This document shows, piece by piece, positions 1 to 6,748 of a stretch of 10,574 nucleotides of DNA. The stretch is from Planctomycetota bacterium (lineage in GTDB: Bacteria > Planctomycetota > Phycisphaerae > WQYP01), in assembly GCA_021816165.1 (NCBI GenBank), contig JAKAYZ010000022.1:1-10574 (forward strand). Direction: 5' to 3'. Positions within the stretch are counted from its first letter, which is position 1, and each line of letters begins with the position of its first letter. The notes beneath the pieces are model-generated. The model was not told the DNA's origin. It was given only the letters and a program-made list of their open reading frames with translations, and ran no database searches. Made by a program: the position numbers and the translations under genes.

Positions 1-36
1 AAGGCTAGTTTGGTAGTACACGCGGAGGTTCCGGAA

Positions 37-55
37 GGACTAAAGAGGAAAGTCC
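37..55 (+). promoter_or_regulatory. Leader hairpin presenting the ribosome binding site of the first gene
   Basis: The bases GGACT (37-41) and AGTCC (51-55) can pair around a nine-base loop, AAAGAGGAA, which holds the purine-rich Shine-Dalgarno-like sequence for the ATG at 57. The stem is only five pairs, so it would be weak. The sequence shows the pairing. A role in translation control, for example binding by the encoded antitoxin-like protein, is only a guess. Confidence 0.3.
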
Positions 56-56
56 G

Positions 57-485
57 ATGAGCCCGGAAATTACGTTGGAGGTGGCCGCCTCGGAATATAT
101 TGAGGTCAGGCCCGGCGAAGTCTTCGACTTGGCTGCCGTGCCGTCGATCAGGGGCGGCTGCCCCGGATTGGGTCGGGTGGAAATTTCGGTCATCTCCCCC
201 GTGTACATTGAAAGCCTCTCATCCTGTGGAAGGTCATTTAAATTTAATCGCCCGATATGCGTTGTGATCGATCATGAATCTGGTTACTGGATCCATGAAT
301 ACCAAGCCCTTAAAATTTATTCCTATGGAGAAACATGCGCCGAGTCGCGCCGAATGTTTGATGAAGATTTCGTCGCATGTTGGGATGGAATTGCGGAAGA
401 GCCGGATGAAAATTTAACGCTCGACGCACGCGAACTGAAGAAATTTCTACGAGAGTTGGTATTTTCTTTTGGGGAGAAGGCGTGA
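57..485 (+). CDS. HicB-like putative antitoxin (hypothetical protein)
   Basis: This 142-residue acidic protein has no signal peptide or membrane segment. Its C-terminal half (about residues 68-139) reads as strand-turn-strand followed by YSYGETCAESRRMFDEDF and a charged helix ending in LKKFLREL. That layout resembles small HicB-type antitoxin domains, where a short sheet is followed by a 'G-(D/E)T-xxEA' helix. The N-terminal 60 residues are not recognised. The start at ATG 57 is supported by AGAGGAAAG about seven bases upstream. Its stop overlaps the start of the next gene in the string GTGA, so the two are probably translationally coupled. Base composition is visibly richer in A and T than the genes from 963 onward, which fits acquired DNA. 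The antitoxin call rests on the weak motif match plus the HicA-like partner. It could be an unrelated conserved protein. Confidence 0.5.
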   Translation: MSPEITLEVAASEYIEVRPGEVFDLAAVPSIRGGCPGLGRVEISVISPVYIESLSSCGRSFKFNRPICVVIDHESGYWIHEYQALKIYSYGETCAESRRMFDEDFVACWDGIAEEPDENLTLDARELKKFLRELVFSFGEKA

Positions 486-769
486 GTGCAATAAAAACCA
501 GGGATATTGAGCAATCATTGAAAAAAAAGGGATTTAAACTGGATAACACGCATCACAGCATTTATTGGTTCTACTTGGGAACGCGGAAAAGCAGTATAAG
601 AACCAGAATTAGCCACGGCAGTACTGAGTACGGAGATAACCTGCTTTCTCAGATTGGCAAACAGATGGGCCTGAACCGGAAGGAATTGAGCAGTTTCGTC
701 GAATGCCAACTGACAGAAGAGCGTTACCGCGAGATCCTGGTGGAACGTAAAAAGATTACGCTGGAATAA
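482..769 (+). CDS. HicA-like putative mRNA interferase toxin
   Basis: This 95-residue basic protein starts at GTG 482, overlapping the previous stop by four bases. An N-terminal helix ending in LKKKGFKL is followed by a His-His pair (residues 24-25) at the start of a strand, then a second strand leading to SHG (44-46) and a helix ending in QIGKQMGL. This matches the HicA double-stranded-RNA-binding fold, in which a helix '..L.k.GF' precedes a catalytic His on the first strand and an 'HG' loop precedes the last helix. About 30 extra residues (LSSFVECQL onward) extend beyond a typical HicA of about 60-80 residues. Known HicA proteins cleave mRNA and are neutralised by HicB. Activity here is inferred. 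The order antitoxin-then-toxin is the reverse of most hicAB operons. A non-toxin relative of the fold is possible. Confidence 0.55.
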   Translation: MSAIKTRDIEQSLKKKGFKLDNTHHSIYWFYLGTRKSSIRTRISHGSTEYGDNLLSQIGKQMGLNRKELSSFVECQLTEERYREILVERKKITLE

Positions 770-931
770 CAGCTAGCGAACAGTACCAAAATAATTACCC
801 GATTTGTCCGCAATCGAAGACGGCACCGCCGGCGAATTCTGCGGCTATGTGAAGTTTTCAGCGCGGCGGAGGTGCCCGGAAATATTGCCATGCCCACAGC
901 AAGGATGCGTCACCTAGCGTTATCTGGCGCT

Positions 932-960
932 TTGACAGATCAGTGGGTTTCAAACATGAT
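932..960 (+). promoter_or_regulatory. Sigma-70-like promoter candidate for the 963 gene
   Basis: A perfect TTGACA stands at 932-937. CATGAT (955-960), four of six matches to TATAAT, follows after 17 bases. Transcription would begin near 966-969, at or next to the ATG at 969. No Shine-Dalgarno sequence is visible upstream of 963 or 969, so a leaderless or nearly leaderless mRNA is possible. The rest of 770-931 shows no gene or convincing terminator. Confidence 0.4.
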
Positions 961-962
961 CG

Positions 963-1739
963 ATGGCTATGAACAATTGCACAGATGAGCATTTGGAATT
1001 GCCACCCAAGCCCAAGGATTTCGCGCAGCGGTTATGGGCTTGCGGCCAGGATTTACTGGCGGCGGGAAGGTATGTTGCGGCGCGGCGGGAATTGGAGGCG
1101 GCGGAGCGACAGGCCTTTCGTAAGCGGGATGCGGCTTTGCTGGCACGGATATATCTGCCGCTACTGGAAGCCGCGCGGCAAATTCGGCAGTTCTGCTGCG
1201 ATGGCATTATCGCCATTACGCCCGGTGATACCGCTAGCCAACGTGCAGCTCTGCGCGACGTATTGCATTCGGGCGGGGTGTGGTTGCGTGTGGAAAGTGC
1301 GGGGATAAATAAACCCATCGCAATACCCTTAGCCCCCGATTCGCCGGTGGAATTATTAAGCATCGTAAAATATCGCGAGCATTGGCGCATGACGCTGCCA
1401 ACGAGCAAAAGGGGAATGGGGCGGCAGCCGGGTCGATTTAGCGTTCCGGTGCAATGGACGCATGATCCCGGAATGTTTATTTCGCCAGCCCGGCCGGACG
1501 CACTGGTGGCCGTACTTCCGCCGCCCGGAGTTTATCATCCCGGCAATCCGCAACATGGGCAGGCGCGCGAAACGGTGCTGTTAACCTTTGAAGCCCTGGC
1601 GAGGGGATGGCTGGGACGGCAGGAAAAGGGTTCCACCGGCTGGGCCGAACTGACCGTTTTGCGCCAGGCCAGAAATATTGACCCGGCATGTGAACCACTG
1701 TTGATGCGAATGATGGCCGCAGCCCAGGAGCTTATCTGA
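963..1739 (+). CDS. Hypothetical protein with N-terminal TPR-like helices
   Basis: This 258-residue protein has no signal peptide or transmembrane segment and is likely cytoplasmic. Residues about 18-75 form alanine-rich amphipathic helices (ACGQDLLAAGRYVAARREL, then a second helix pair) that look like one or two TPR-type repeats. The rest is a mixed strand region rich in Pro and Gly (LPPPGVYHPGNP) with a final helical stretch. I do not recognise the family. Its coding quality is good: the frame stays open for 777 bases with a protein-like composition. The start is uncertain. ATG 963 and ATG 969 are in frame, neither has a ribosome binding site, and the promoter candidate upstream would favour 969. 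It is convergent with the minus-strand operon, with 155 bases between the two stops, so it is probably a separate unit. Confidence 0.65.
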   Translation: MAMNNCTDEHLELPPKPKDFAQRLWACGQDLLAAGRYVAARRELEAAERQAFRKRDAALLARIYLPLLEAARQIRQFCCDGIIAITPGDTASQRAALRDVLHSGGVWLRVESAGINKPIAIPLAPDSPVELLSIVKYREHWRMTLPTSKRGMGRQPGRFSVPVQWTHDPGMFISPARPDALVAVLPPPGVYHPGNPQHGQARETVLLTFEALARGWLGRQEKGSTGWAELTVLRQARNIDPACEPLLMRMMAAAQELI

Positions 1740-1870
1740 CGGACGGGAGCCTGTCCTTTTGAATGACCGCCTTGCGCCAGGGTGATTTCCGACCCCTTCC
1801 TGTAACTTTGGATTGACCGTCGAGCATTCAGCATCCGACATGTCGCATTTCGCATTTTCTGAAAGTGCTG

Positions 1871-1894
1871 CAGCCGACATTTTTTGTCCGGCTG
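1871..1894 (-). terminator. Hairpin immediately after the last gene of the minus-strand operon
   Basis: CAGCCGACA and TGTCCGGCTG pair with one bulged base around a short A/T loop, directly after the stop codon of the minus-strand gene ending at 1895. No U tract follows on either strand, so it is not a classic intrinsic terminator. It could protect the 3' end or serve both convergent units. The remainder of 1740-1870 holds nothing I can name. Confidence 0.4.
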
Positions 1895-2755
1895 TCAGAA
1901 GGGATAGTTTTTGCCGCGCAGTGTCTGCAATAAATGGGCGTTGGCTCTTCCAATGGTCCCATCTTCCGCCTTAATTGCCCGGCATACGTCACTTTCATCA
2001 AGGATAAACTGCTGTCGGTTGCCTGCCATGGCCGCTACTTCCCGCAGGCACCTAAGTGCGGCACGCGGTTTACCGGCCAGCAGAAGCACATTGGCCTTGG
2101 CGGAAAGTGTGCGGTTATCTGTGCCCTTGAGCTGCGCCAGGCGAGCTTGGTAGGCCTTCGCGTTAATTGTTATCGCAGCCAGTATGCCGCAGCGGGTGAT
2201 GGGTTCATCAGCCACCGGCATTTTTGCGCCTGTGATCTGCTGGGAAATAAAGCGCCGGAGAATGGCGGGATTATGGCCATAAACCTTATCCAGACATTGC
2301 TGCAGCAGGGTAAGTGCAATTTTGGTGTGGTAGAGGGTGCAGACATTAAACAGGCTTTTCGCGTTACGCAGCGCCTGTTTATCATGTCCGGCCTTCAGCA
2401 GGGCCGAAATGCGAAAAAACATTAACCGATCCACCGCGTCCGTGTTGCCGGGGTCTCCCAGAATTCCCTGCATAGCCAACGATTCGACCAACCCATAGGC
2501 GTGCTGCTTCATCAGCGGTTCCAGCCAGTACATATACAACTGTCCGACGTTGTGGTGCGCATCGGTCTGGAGTTTTTTGCTGATGAAAGCGACCGCTGCC
2601 GGCCGTGAATTACGGTCGCCAAGTTGTCGGGCCACCGCAATGGCCTGTGCCTGCCAGGGCTGAAGCCGCGCTGCCGCGCCCACAGTATGCAGCGTGGCTG
2701 TACATAAAATTATAACTGCCAGGATCATCGCGGTATGGTTCGGTATCCATCGCAT
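1895..2755 (-). CDS. Secreted TPR-like repeat protein, paralogue of the upstream neighbour
   Basis: This 286-residue protein starts at ATG 2755, preceded by TTGGAGA with good spacing. The frame is open further upstream, but that part overlaps the previous gene and has no such site. Residues 1-29 (MRWIPN, then a hydrophobic stretch ending VGAAA) form a signal peptide, so export is predicted. The mature part is all-helical with TPR-like pairs, for example ISALLKAGHDKQALRNAKSL and ANVLLLAGKPRAALRCL. It ends with IKAEDGTIGRANAHLL, a motif shared with the gene just upstream. Matches run along the whole length of the pair, so this is an old tandem duplication. Such proteins usually act as binding scaffolds; no specific role can be read. 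It is the last gene of the run, 40 bases after its paralogue. Confidence 0.7.
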   Translation of the reverse strand: MRWIPNHTAMILAVIILCTATLHTVGAAARLQPWQAQAIAVARQLGDRNSRPAAVAFISKKLQTDAHHNVGQLYMYWLEPLMKQHAYGLVESLAMQGILGDPGNTDAVDRLMFFRISALLKAGHDKQALRNAKSLFNVCTLYHTKIALTLLQQCLDKVYGHNPAILRRFISQQITGAKMPVADEPITRCGILAAITINAKAYQARLAQLKGTDNRTLSAKANVLLLAGKPRAALRCLREVAAMAGNRQQFILDESDVCRAIKAEDGTIGRANAHLLQTLRGKNYPF

Positions 2756-2795
2756 GTTTTTCTCCAACATTGCACGGCGACACTTGGCCTGTGCG

Positions 2796-3653
2796 CTATC
2801 TGATCTGCACGGGCTTGGGCCTGATTGCCAGCACCCACGCGTTGGCCCGGCCAATGGTTCCGTCCTGGGCTTTGATACACGCCGCAATGCGTTCGGTGGC
2901 CGCCACCAGCCATTGATTGTTCCATGCCACGCTGTACGCCTGGTCAAAATAGATTCGTGCCCGTCTGGGCTTGTCCGCCAATAACAGCAGATTCCCTTTG
3001 CCGATCAGGTCTTCAACGCGGAGAGTCGGCTGGCGGCCTGCCGCACGCAGGTAAGGTTCTGGATTTACTTGAATATCCGCCAATACCGTGCAGGAAACCG
3101 CCTTGGCATTTCCGGCAGGAATTTCCGCGCCGGAACGCTGCTGCCGCTGGAGTTGATTTGCCAACCGCAATCCATTTGGCGAATCAGCCTTGAGGCATTT
3201 GGCCACAAGCATGAGGGCATTGGCGGTATTCTGCATGGTGGCAATGTTAAACAGGCCCTTGGCTGCCGCCAGAGCCGCCTGGGCTTGGCCCGCGTCCAAA
3301 AGAGCCTGCACGCGCATGGCTTGGAGGATATTGATAGTGTTGGTTGAGTCAGGGTTGTTGAGAATCTCCAGTTGTGCAAGCTCCGCCACGGCCTGATATT
3401 GCTTTTGCGTCATGAGCGCCGGAAGCCAGCGATGGCACAGTATAAATCGGCACTGGTAAGCGGAGGTGGAAACCAACGCGTCAATGCGACCGACGGCTTG
3501 CTTAGTCCCGGCGGAACTACGGGACGCCAATTCCGCGCCAATGCGTGCATAGGCGAGCGTCATCCTCTTAGCTTGGGCCGGAGGAGCGGGCAGGATGGCC
3601 ACCAGCAGTAGCAGGCCCGCGCGGCCGGGGCTAAGTTGGCATTTTCCCAGCAT
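2796..3653 (-). CDS. Secreted TPR-like repeat protein, paralogue of the downstream neighbour
   Basis: This 285-residue protein starts at ATG 3653, preceded by TTGGAGAG at a spacing of seven bases. An in-frame TTG at 3668 is part of that ribosome binding site and is not a credible start. The N terminus (basic, then AGLLLLVAILPAPPAQA) is a signal peptide with a plausible AQA cleavage site. The mature region is helical with TPR-like pairs (VQALLDAGQAQAALAAAKGL; NLLLLADKPRRARIYF) and ends in IKAQDGTIGRANAWVL, nearly the same as its paralogue. Shared landmarks include the WL..LM.Q..Y block, the (A/L)K.LFN block and the DGTIGRANA block. Divergence is high enough that the duplication is not recent. 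Position behind the MauE-like gene puts it in the same operon. Function unknown; an envelope scaffold is a reasonable guess. Confidence 0.7.
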   Translation of the reverse strand: MLGKCQLSPGRAGLLLLVAILPAPPAQAKRMTLAYARIGAELASRSSAGTKQAVGRIDALVSTSAYQCRFILCHRWLPALMTQKQYQAVAELAQLEILNNPDSTNTINILQAMRVQALLDAGQAQAALAAAKGLFNIATMQNTANALMLVAKCLKADSPNGLRLANQLQRQQRSGAEIPAGNAKAVSCTVLADIQVNPEPYLRAAGRQPTLRVEDLIGKGNLLLLADKPRRARIYFDQAYSVAWNNQWLVAATERIAACIKAQDGTIGRANAWVLAIRPKPVQIR

Positions 3654-3719
3654 ATAAAAGCTCTCCAAAACATCCGCCTGTCGTTAACCTGCTCGGCTCG
3701 GCCGGGGGAGCAGCCAGAT

Positions 3720-4127
3720 CTACCGCGCCCACGGCACAGCCGATTTCATCCATTGTAAGCCCATCGCTTTCCTCCCCGAAACCACAGCCACTATCTTGCC
3801 ACCAACGGTCTCCCCGACGATCGGCGTTGTCGCAAACCACTGGGCAAACACACTGAAACAGCCAATGGCAACTTTCCGCGCCGCTTTTGGCAATGCCCCG
3901 CTGATCAGCCAAAGGCCGAGGAAAAATTCCCAGACGACCCCTACCGCAAGCAGATCCGGAGACTGCGATAAACTCGGCGGAGAGATAATCTGCCCGGCCT
4001 TCAACGTCGCTGCGAGCAGCAAGCTCGCGCCAGCACATGCTGCCACCAGCCGCGGGGCCGCGCGAGCAAAAGAGGATATGGTGCTACGGCACCGCAGCGG
4101 TCCTTTCGCGATGATTTCCGTCTTCAC
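3720..4127 (-). CDS. MauE/DoxX-like redox-associated membrane protein, C terminus possibly frameshifted
   Basis: Chosen start is GTG 4127, 13 bases after the previous stop, with TTGGAGG just upstream (spacing four, slightly short). An ATG at 4178 would overlap the preceding gene. The 135 residues include three hydrophobic segments at about 26-43, 59-77 and 85-99 (LLAVGVVWEFFLGLWLISG is the clearest). The spacing, the lysine after the first segment and the 'E..LGLWL.SG' pattern match MauE/DoxX-family proteins, which help form disulfides in exported partners. Family members usually continue with a SCGCFG-type cysteine motif and a fourth helix. Here the frame instead runs into polar sequence and stops at 3720. 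The -1 frame at about 3795-3690 reads SGCGFG followed by more small residues, so a one-base loss is possible. Family assignment is fairly good, the frameshift less certain. Confidence 0.55.
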   Translation of the reverse strand: MKTEIIAKGPLRCRSTISSFARAAPRLVAACAGASLLLAATLKAGQIISPPSLSQSPDLLAVGVVWEFFLGLWLISGALPKAARKVAIGCFSVFAQWFATTPIVGETVGGKIVAVVSGRKAMGLQWMKSAVPWAR

Positions 4128-4140
4128 GAGGCCTCCAAGG

Positions 4141-5415
4141 CTAATGGTTCGCTCTGCCGACATTCGCGGCAGCCCCATCCACCTGGCCAGTGATCGGGAT
4201 CACGATCTTGGGTACGTGCTTGTCCGTACTCAGGATCGTGATTTTGTCATTAACGAAACCCTTTGGAAGCTTGGCCAGGTCGATGACATAATTACGCACG
4301 GTGCGGCCAAAGTCGTCGGTTTGTGGTGCCCCGCCGGCTCCCGCAACGGCGATGACGGAGAGGTACCTCGATGAACAGATTGGCGGCCGAAGCGAAATTC
4401 CCTTGGGAACCAGCACGGTGAATTCTTCGCCGGAAAGCTTACTGCGGCGGCGAACCACGCCGAGATCAATCTGGCTGGGATACCACGTCAGCTGGATCGG
4501 CGGATACGTGGCGGTGATATGCGCATGCACGACAACTTCCATCACGTGCTTTGGACCATTGGCGAATCGGAACAGAACCTCCCGTTCGATATTGCCGATG
4601 CCGATGACGCTTCGTTTGAATTTAAGAACTATTGTCCCAGTCCGGCCCGGTGATATGGCGTGGTTGGGGGCTTCTATCGTCGCGCCGCGGAAGCAATAAC
4701 ATGTCCCACGAGCCATCGCGATACGAATTGGCTTGCGGGCAGTGTTCTGGAGCAGAAAAGGAATATGAATCAAGCCTGGGCCAGCGGCGATTTCGCCAAC
4801 CCTCAGGGAAACCTGCTTCGCGTCCAGTGGGAACACCTGGGCAACCGTGGGCGCTCCGCCCGGCGTGACGAACATTACCAGGCCGCTGAAGCCAGCCCTG
4901 AGGCGACTGTTCAAATCGGCCAGACTTTCCCACCCTACGTACCCGCCCACGTCAGCGACAAACAGGCCCTTCGGACCGCCGTCGAGAAGAGCCATGTAGT
5001 GGCCGAACTGGCCGACGCCCAGGTCGTTTTTGAGGAAAATAATTGCCAAGGAATTCCGTGGATCTTTAGACAAGCCTCCGGCGATGTCGCTGAATGTCGC
5101 GCCTTTGTAGGCCGCCACACGCAAGCCTGCGGAAACCAGTGATTGCTTAATCCGCAGCATGTCTCCGGCCCGTTCCCAATCGCCGCCCACACCAAGCTTA
5201 TCGGCTACCTGCGGAAGGCTGACTTTTTTGCGGAAGAACCTCAACGCGAAGGCCGTGACGTTCACGCCGCAGTTGGCGGCCATCTCGTTGCCGTGAATCG
5301 CGCCATAAAGCGTAGGTATTCCCGAACCGAAACCCGCTGGCGCGGACGATGCCGTCGATGCTACCGCAGAAAATACCATGAGTAGCAAGGATGCACTCTG
5401 AAGTATACCCCTCAT
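4141..5415 (-). CDS. Secreted C39-family papain-like domain fused to DUF1573
   Basis: This 424-residue protein begins with a signal peptide (about 1-25, ending in SSAPA). Residues 40-185 match a C39/bacteriocin-processing-type papain fold: Cys49 in NCGVN, His139 in FGHYMALLDGG and Asp155 in VADVGG sit where the Cys-His-Asp triad is expected. The usual oxyanion Gln six residues before the Cys is Asn43. Residues about 200-305 match DUF1573, an immunoglobulin-like envelope domain, with the characteristic C-x-C at 239-241 followed by a PGRTGTI turn. Residues 305-420 look like a second, cysteine-poor sandwich domain. C39 domains cleave leader peptides or act as binding domains. Here there is no ABC transporter attached, so it acts outside the inner membrane. 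It starts at ATG 5415 inside the previous stop (ATGA) after a GGGGGTGG ribosome binding site, so the two genes are coupled. Confidence 0.8.
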   Translation of the reverse strand: MRGILQSASLLLMVFSAVASTASSAPAGFGSGIPTLYGAIHGNEMAANCGVNVTAFALRFFRKKVSLPQVADKLGVGGDWERAGDMLRIKQSLVSAGLRVAAYKGATFSDIAGGLSKDPRNSLAIIFLKNDLGVGQFGHYMALLDGGPKGLFVADVGGYVGWESLADLNSRLRAGFSGLVMFVTPGGAPTVAQVFPLDAKQVSLRVGEIAAGPGLIHIPFLLQNTARKPIRIAMARGTCYCFRGATIEAPNHAISPGRTGTIVLKFKRSVIGIGNIEREVLFRFANGPKHVMEVVVHAHITATYPPIQLTWYPSQIDLGVVRRRSKLSGEEFTVLVPKGISLRPPICSSRYLSVIAVAGAGGAPQTDDFGRTVRNYVIDLAKLPKGFVNDKITILSTDKHVPKIVIPITGQVDGAAANVGRANH

Positions 5416-6563
5416 TTTCCACCCCCTTTCCGCGCTGGCTGCGTCGCGACTTCATTGCGCGCCGCCGCCACGGCTTCATCAATTCGCTTCATCTGCTGCC
5501 GGGGCGTTCCCCCAACGCGAATCACCTGACCGGTTGCTTCGTCGGTCACAGTTGCGCCCCGAGGGAAGCGAATTATAAAAGGTGGATGGGCCAAACTAGC
5601 GTTCTTGAACGGCACCACCTTGGCTATGGTGACCACAAGCTTATTAGCCGGTCCGGCTGCCCGCACCCGCGGCAAAAACGTTTCGGATATCACCTGCTTG
5701 GGAAAATATACGCCCGGCTCCGGATTCCAGAACCCGTTAACATGCACTACCTGGGTGGGCGTGGCCGCCCATTGCCATTTTGTAGATGCCTTGCCGTCCC
5801 TAAGAATAACTGGTTTGGCGATTCCATTCTGGTTGGGAAGGATTGGTGCGGCGACGAACGTTTCATCACGAACGATGGCGAAGCCCTTTCGGGGGTCCAG
5901 TCGAATGACGTGTTGGTCGATGTAGCCGAACGAAACTTCCATGAACTTGCGGCCACGTTTGTCTATGGCGTCCGCATAGACGACCTGTCCGCCTGGGGGC
6001 GGATGAACCAGAAGCTCCGACAGCGGTTCCATGCTGGGGTCGTGCAGTATTCGCGGAGCAAATCCCCAGATAGTGAACTGCCAGCCCGAGTCTGTGTCCA
6101 AGCTACTGGCCCAGCGGGGACGGTGTCCGCTGATTGTACCGGTGGATACTCCTGCAGGACGCGACCCAATCAGCCCGGATTTCCGCGTGTACACCGTGCC
6201 GACTCGCCCGTCGTAAGCGACCAGGAAAGACGTTTGATTGTAGGGTGCTGGTGCATTGACCGCCGTCGTCAGCAGCTTTTTTATGTTTATGAGGCACCGC
6301 CCCCCGGAGGCGTATATGGCCCCCAGCGAGCATTCCTCGGACGGTATCATGGAGTGGGCCCGCCGGTTCCATGAAATCAGCTTGGCGTGGGCGCTAATCT
6401 GTATTGCACGCAGGGCCTTTTCCTGCTTCCGTAGCCCCCTAATGACACGGCCTGCCAGTGCGGGTTGCGTACTGCTCTGGGCACCCACCCTGCGGTCAGG
6501 GCTGGCAAAGGCAGCGGCGACGACGCACATCCCGACCACGGCAAGTAATTTTTGCATAAACAT
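5412..6563 (-). CDS. Secreted protein of unknown function, possibly LolA/RseB-like fold
   Basis: This 383-residue protein starts at ATG 6563, preceded by ACGAGG at seven bases. The longer open frame to 6737 lacks a signal peptide at its front and is not used. Residues 1-28 (MFMQKLLAVVGMCVVAAAFA) form a signal peptide. From about 45 to 300 the pattern is a helix followed by alternating strands with turns (LVAYDGRVGTVYTRK, FMEVSFGYIDQHVIRLDP, GFAIVRDETF). That recalls LolA/RseB-type half-barrels that bind acyl chains or outer-envelope proteins; many planctomycete 'outer membrane lipoprotein-sorting' proteins look like this. The match is by pattern only and no diagnostic motif is present. The C-terminal 80 residues are basic and Ala/Arg/Gly-rich. 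It ends in an ATGA overlap with the C39-DUF1573 gene, so the two products are probably made in similar amounts. Confidence 0.6.
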   Translation of the reverse strand: MFMQKLLAVVGMCVVAAAFASPDRRVGAQSSTQPALAGRVIRGLRKQEKALRAIQISAHAKLISWNRRAHSMIPSEECSLGAIYASGGRCLINIKKLLTTAVNAPAPYNQTSFLVAYDGRVGTVYTRKSGLIGSRPAGVSTGTISGHRPRWASSLDTDSGWQFTIWGFAPRILHDPSMEPLSELLVHPPPGGQVVYADAIDKRGRKFMEVSFGYIDQHVIRLDPRKGFAIVRDETFVAAPILPNQNGIAKPVILRDGKASTKWQWAATPTQVVHVNGFWNPEPGVYFPKQVISETFLPRVRAAGPANKLVVTIAKVVPFKNASLAHPPFIIRFPRGATVTDEATGQVIRVGGTPRQQMKRIDEAVAAARNEVATQPARKGGGK

Positions 6564-6616
6564 TTTTTTACCTCGTAAGGACTTACGGCCGCCCGAAGCC
6601 CGCTGGCGCGGACGCG

Positions 6617-6748
6617 CTATCCGGCCGGGAGGCACACCAACGAAATATATATGCATCCGCGGCTGGCATAAAGCGCCACGTTGGCACCGCAGATGGCGAC
6701 GGGACCGGGCACAGCGGTGCCATTTCCGGTGATGCAACGCTTAGCCTC
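6617..6748 (-). other. In-frame continuation of the cysteine-rich gene beyond its TGA
   Basis: Directly after the TGA of the cysteine-rich gene the same frame stays open for 43 codons to a TAG at 6619-6617. It encodes four more cysteines in a protein-like stretch (CITGNGTAVPGPVAIC, then GCIYISLVC). The segment GNGTAVPGPVAIC echoes GNGKPVDVGTYNQC just before the TGA. If it was once coding, the gap to the next gene falls from 185 to 53 bases, in line with the rest of the operon. It may be a premature stop in a longer ancestral gene. Chance openness over 43 codons in GC-rich DNA cannot be excluded. Confidence 0.35.

Noticed and set aside
44..56. GAGGAAAGTCCG resembles the conserved 5' core of RNase P RNA
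   Set aside because: The match ends after 12 bases. The flanking helices and the downstream conserved core of the RNA are absent, and the stretch is better explained as the ribosome binding site and start of the 57-485 gene.
770..931. Possible extra gene or remnant between the HicA-like gene and the 963 gene
   Set aside because: Short frames read peptide-like pieces (EDGTAGEF), but they have no start, no ribosome site and no extended homology that I can see.
3796..4374. Open frame of 192 codons on the + strand
   Set aside because: It lies opposite the MauE-like gene and the end of the C39-DUF1573 gene, both of which have recognisable domains. Its own product has no recognisable feature.
5391..6374. 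Long open frame of 327 codons on the + strand
   Set aside because: It is the antisense shadow of the LolA-like gene, with Arg/Pro/Gly/Cys-rich composition and no motif, while the minus strand has a signal peptide, a ribosome site and coupling to the next gene.
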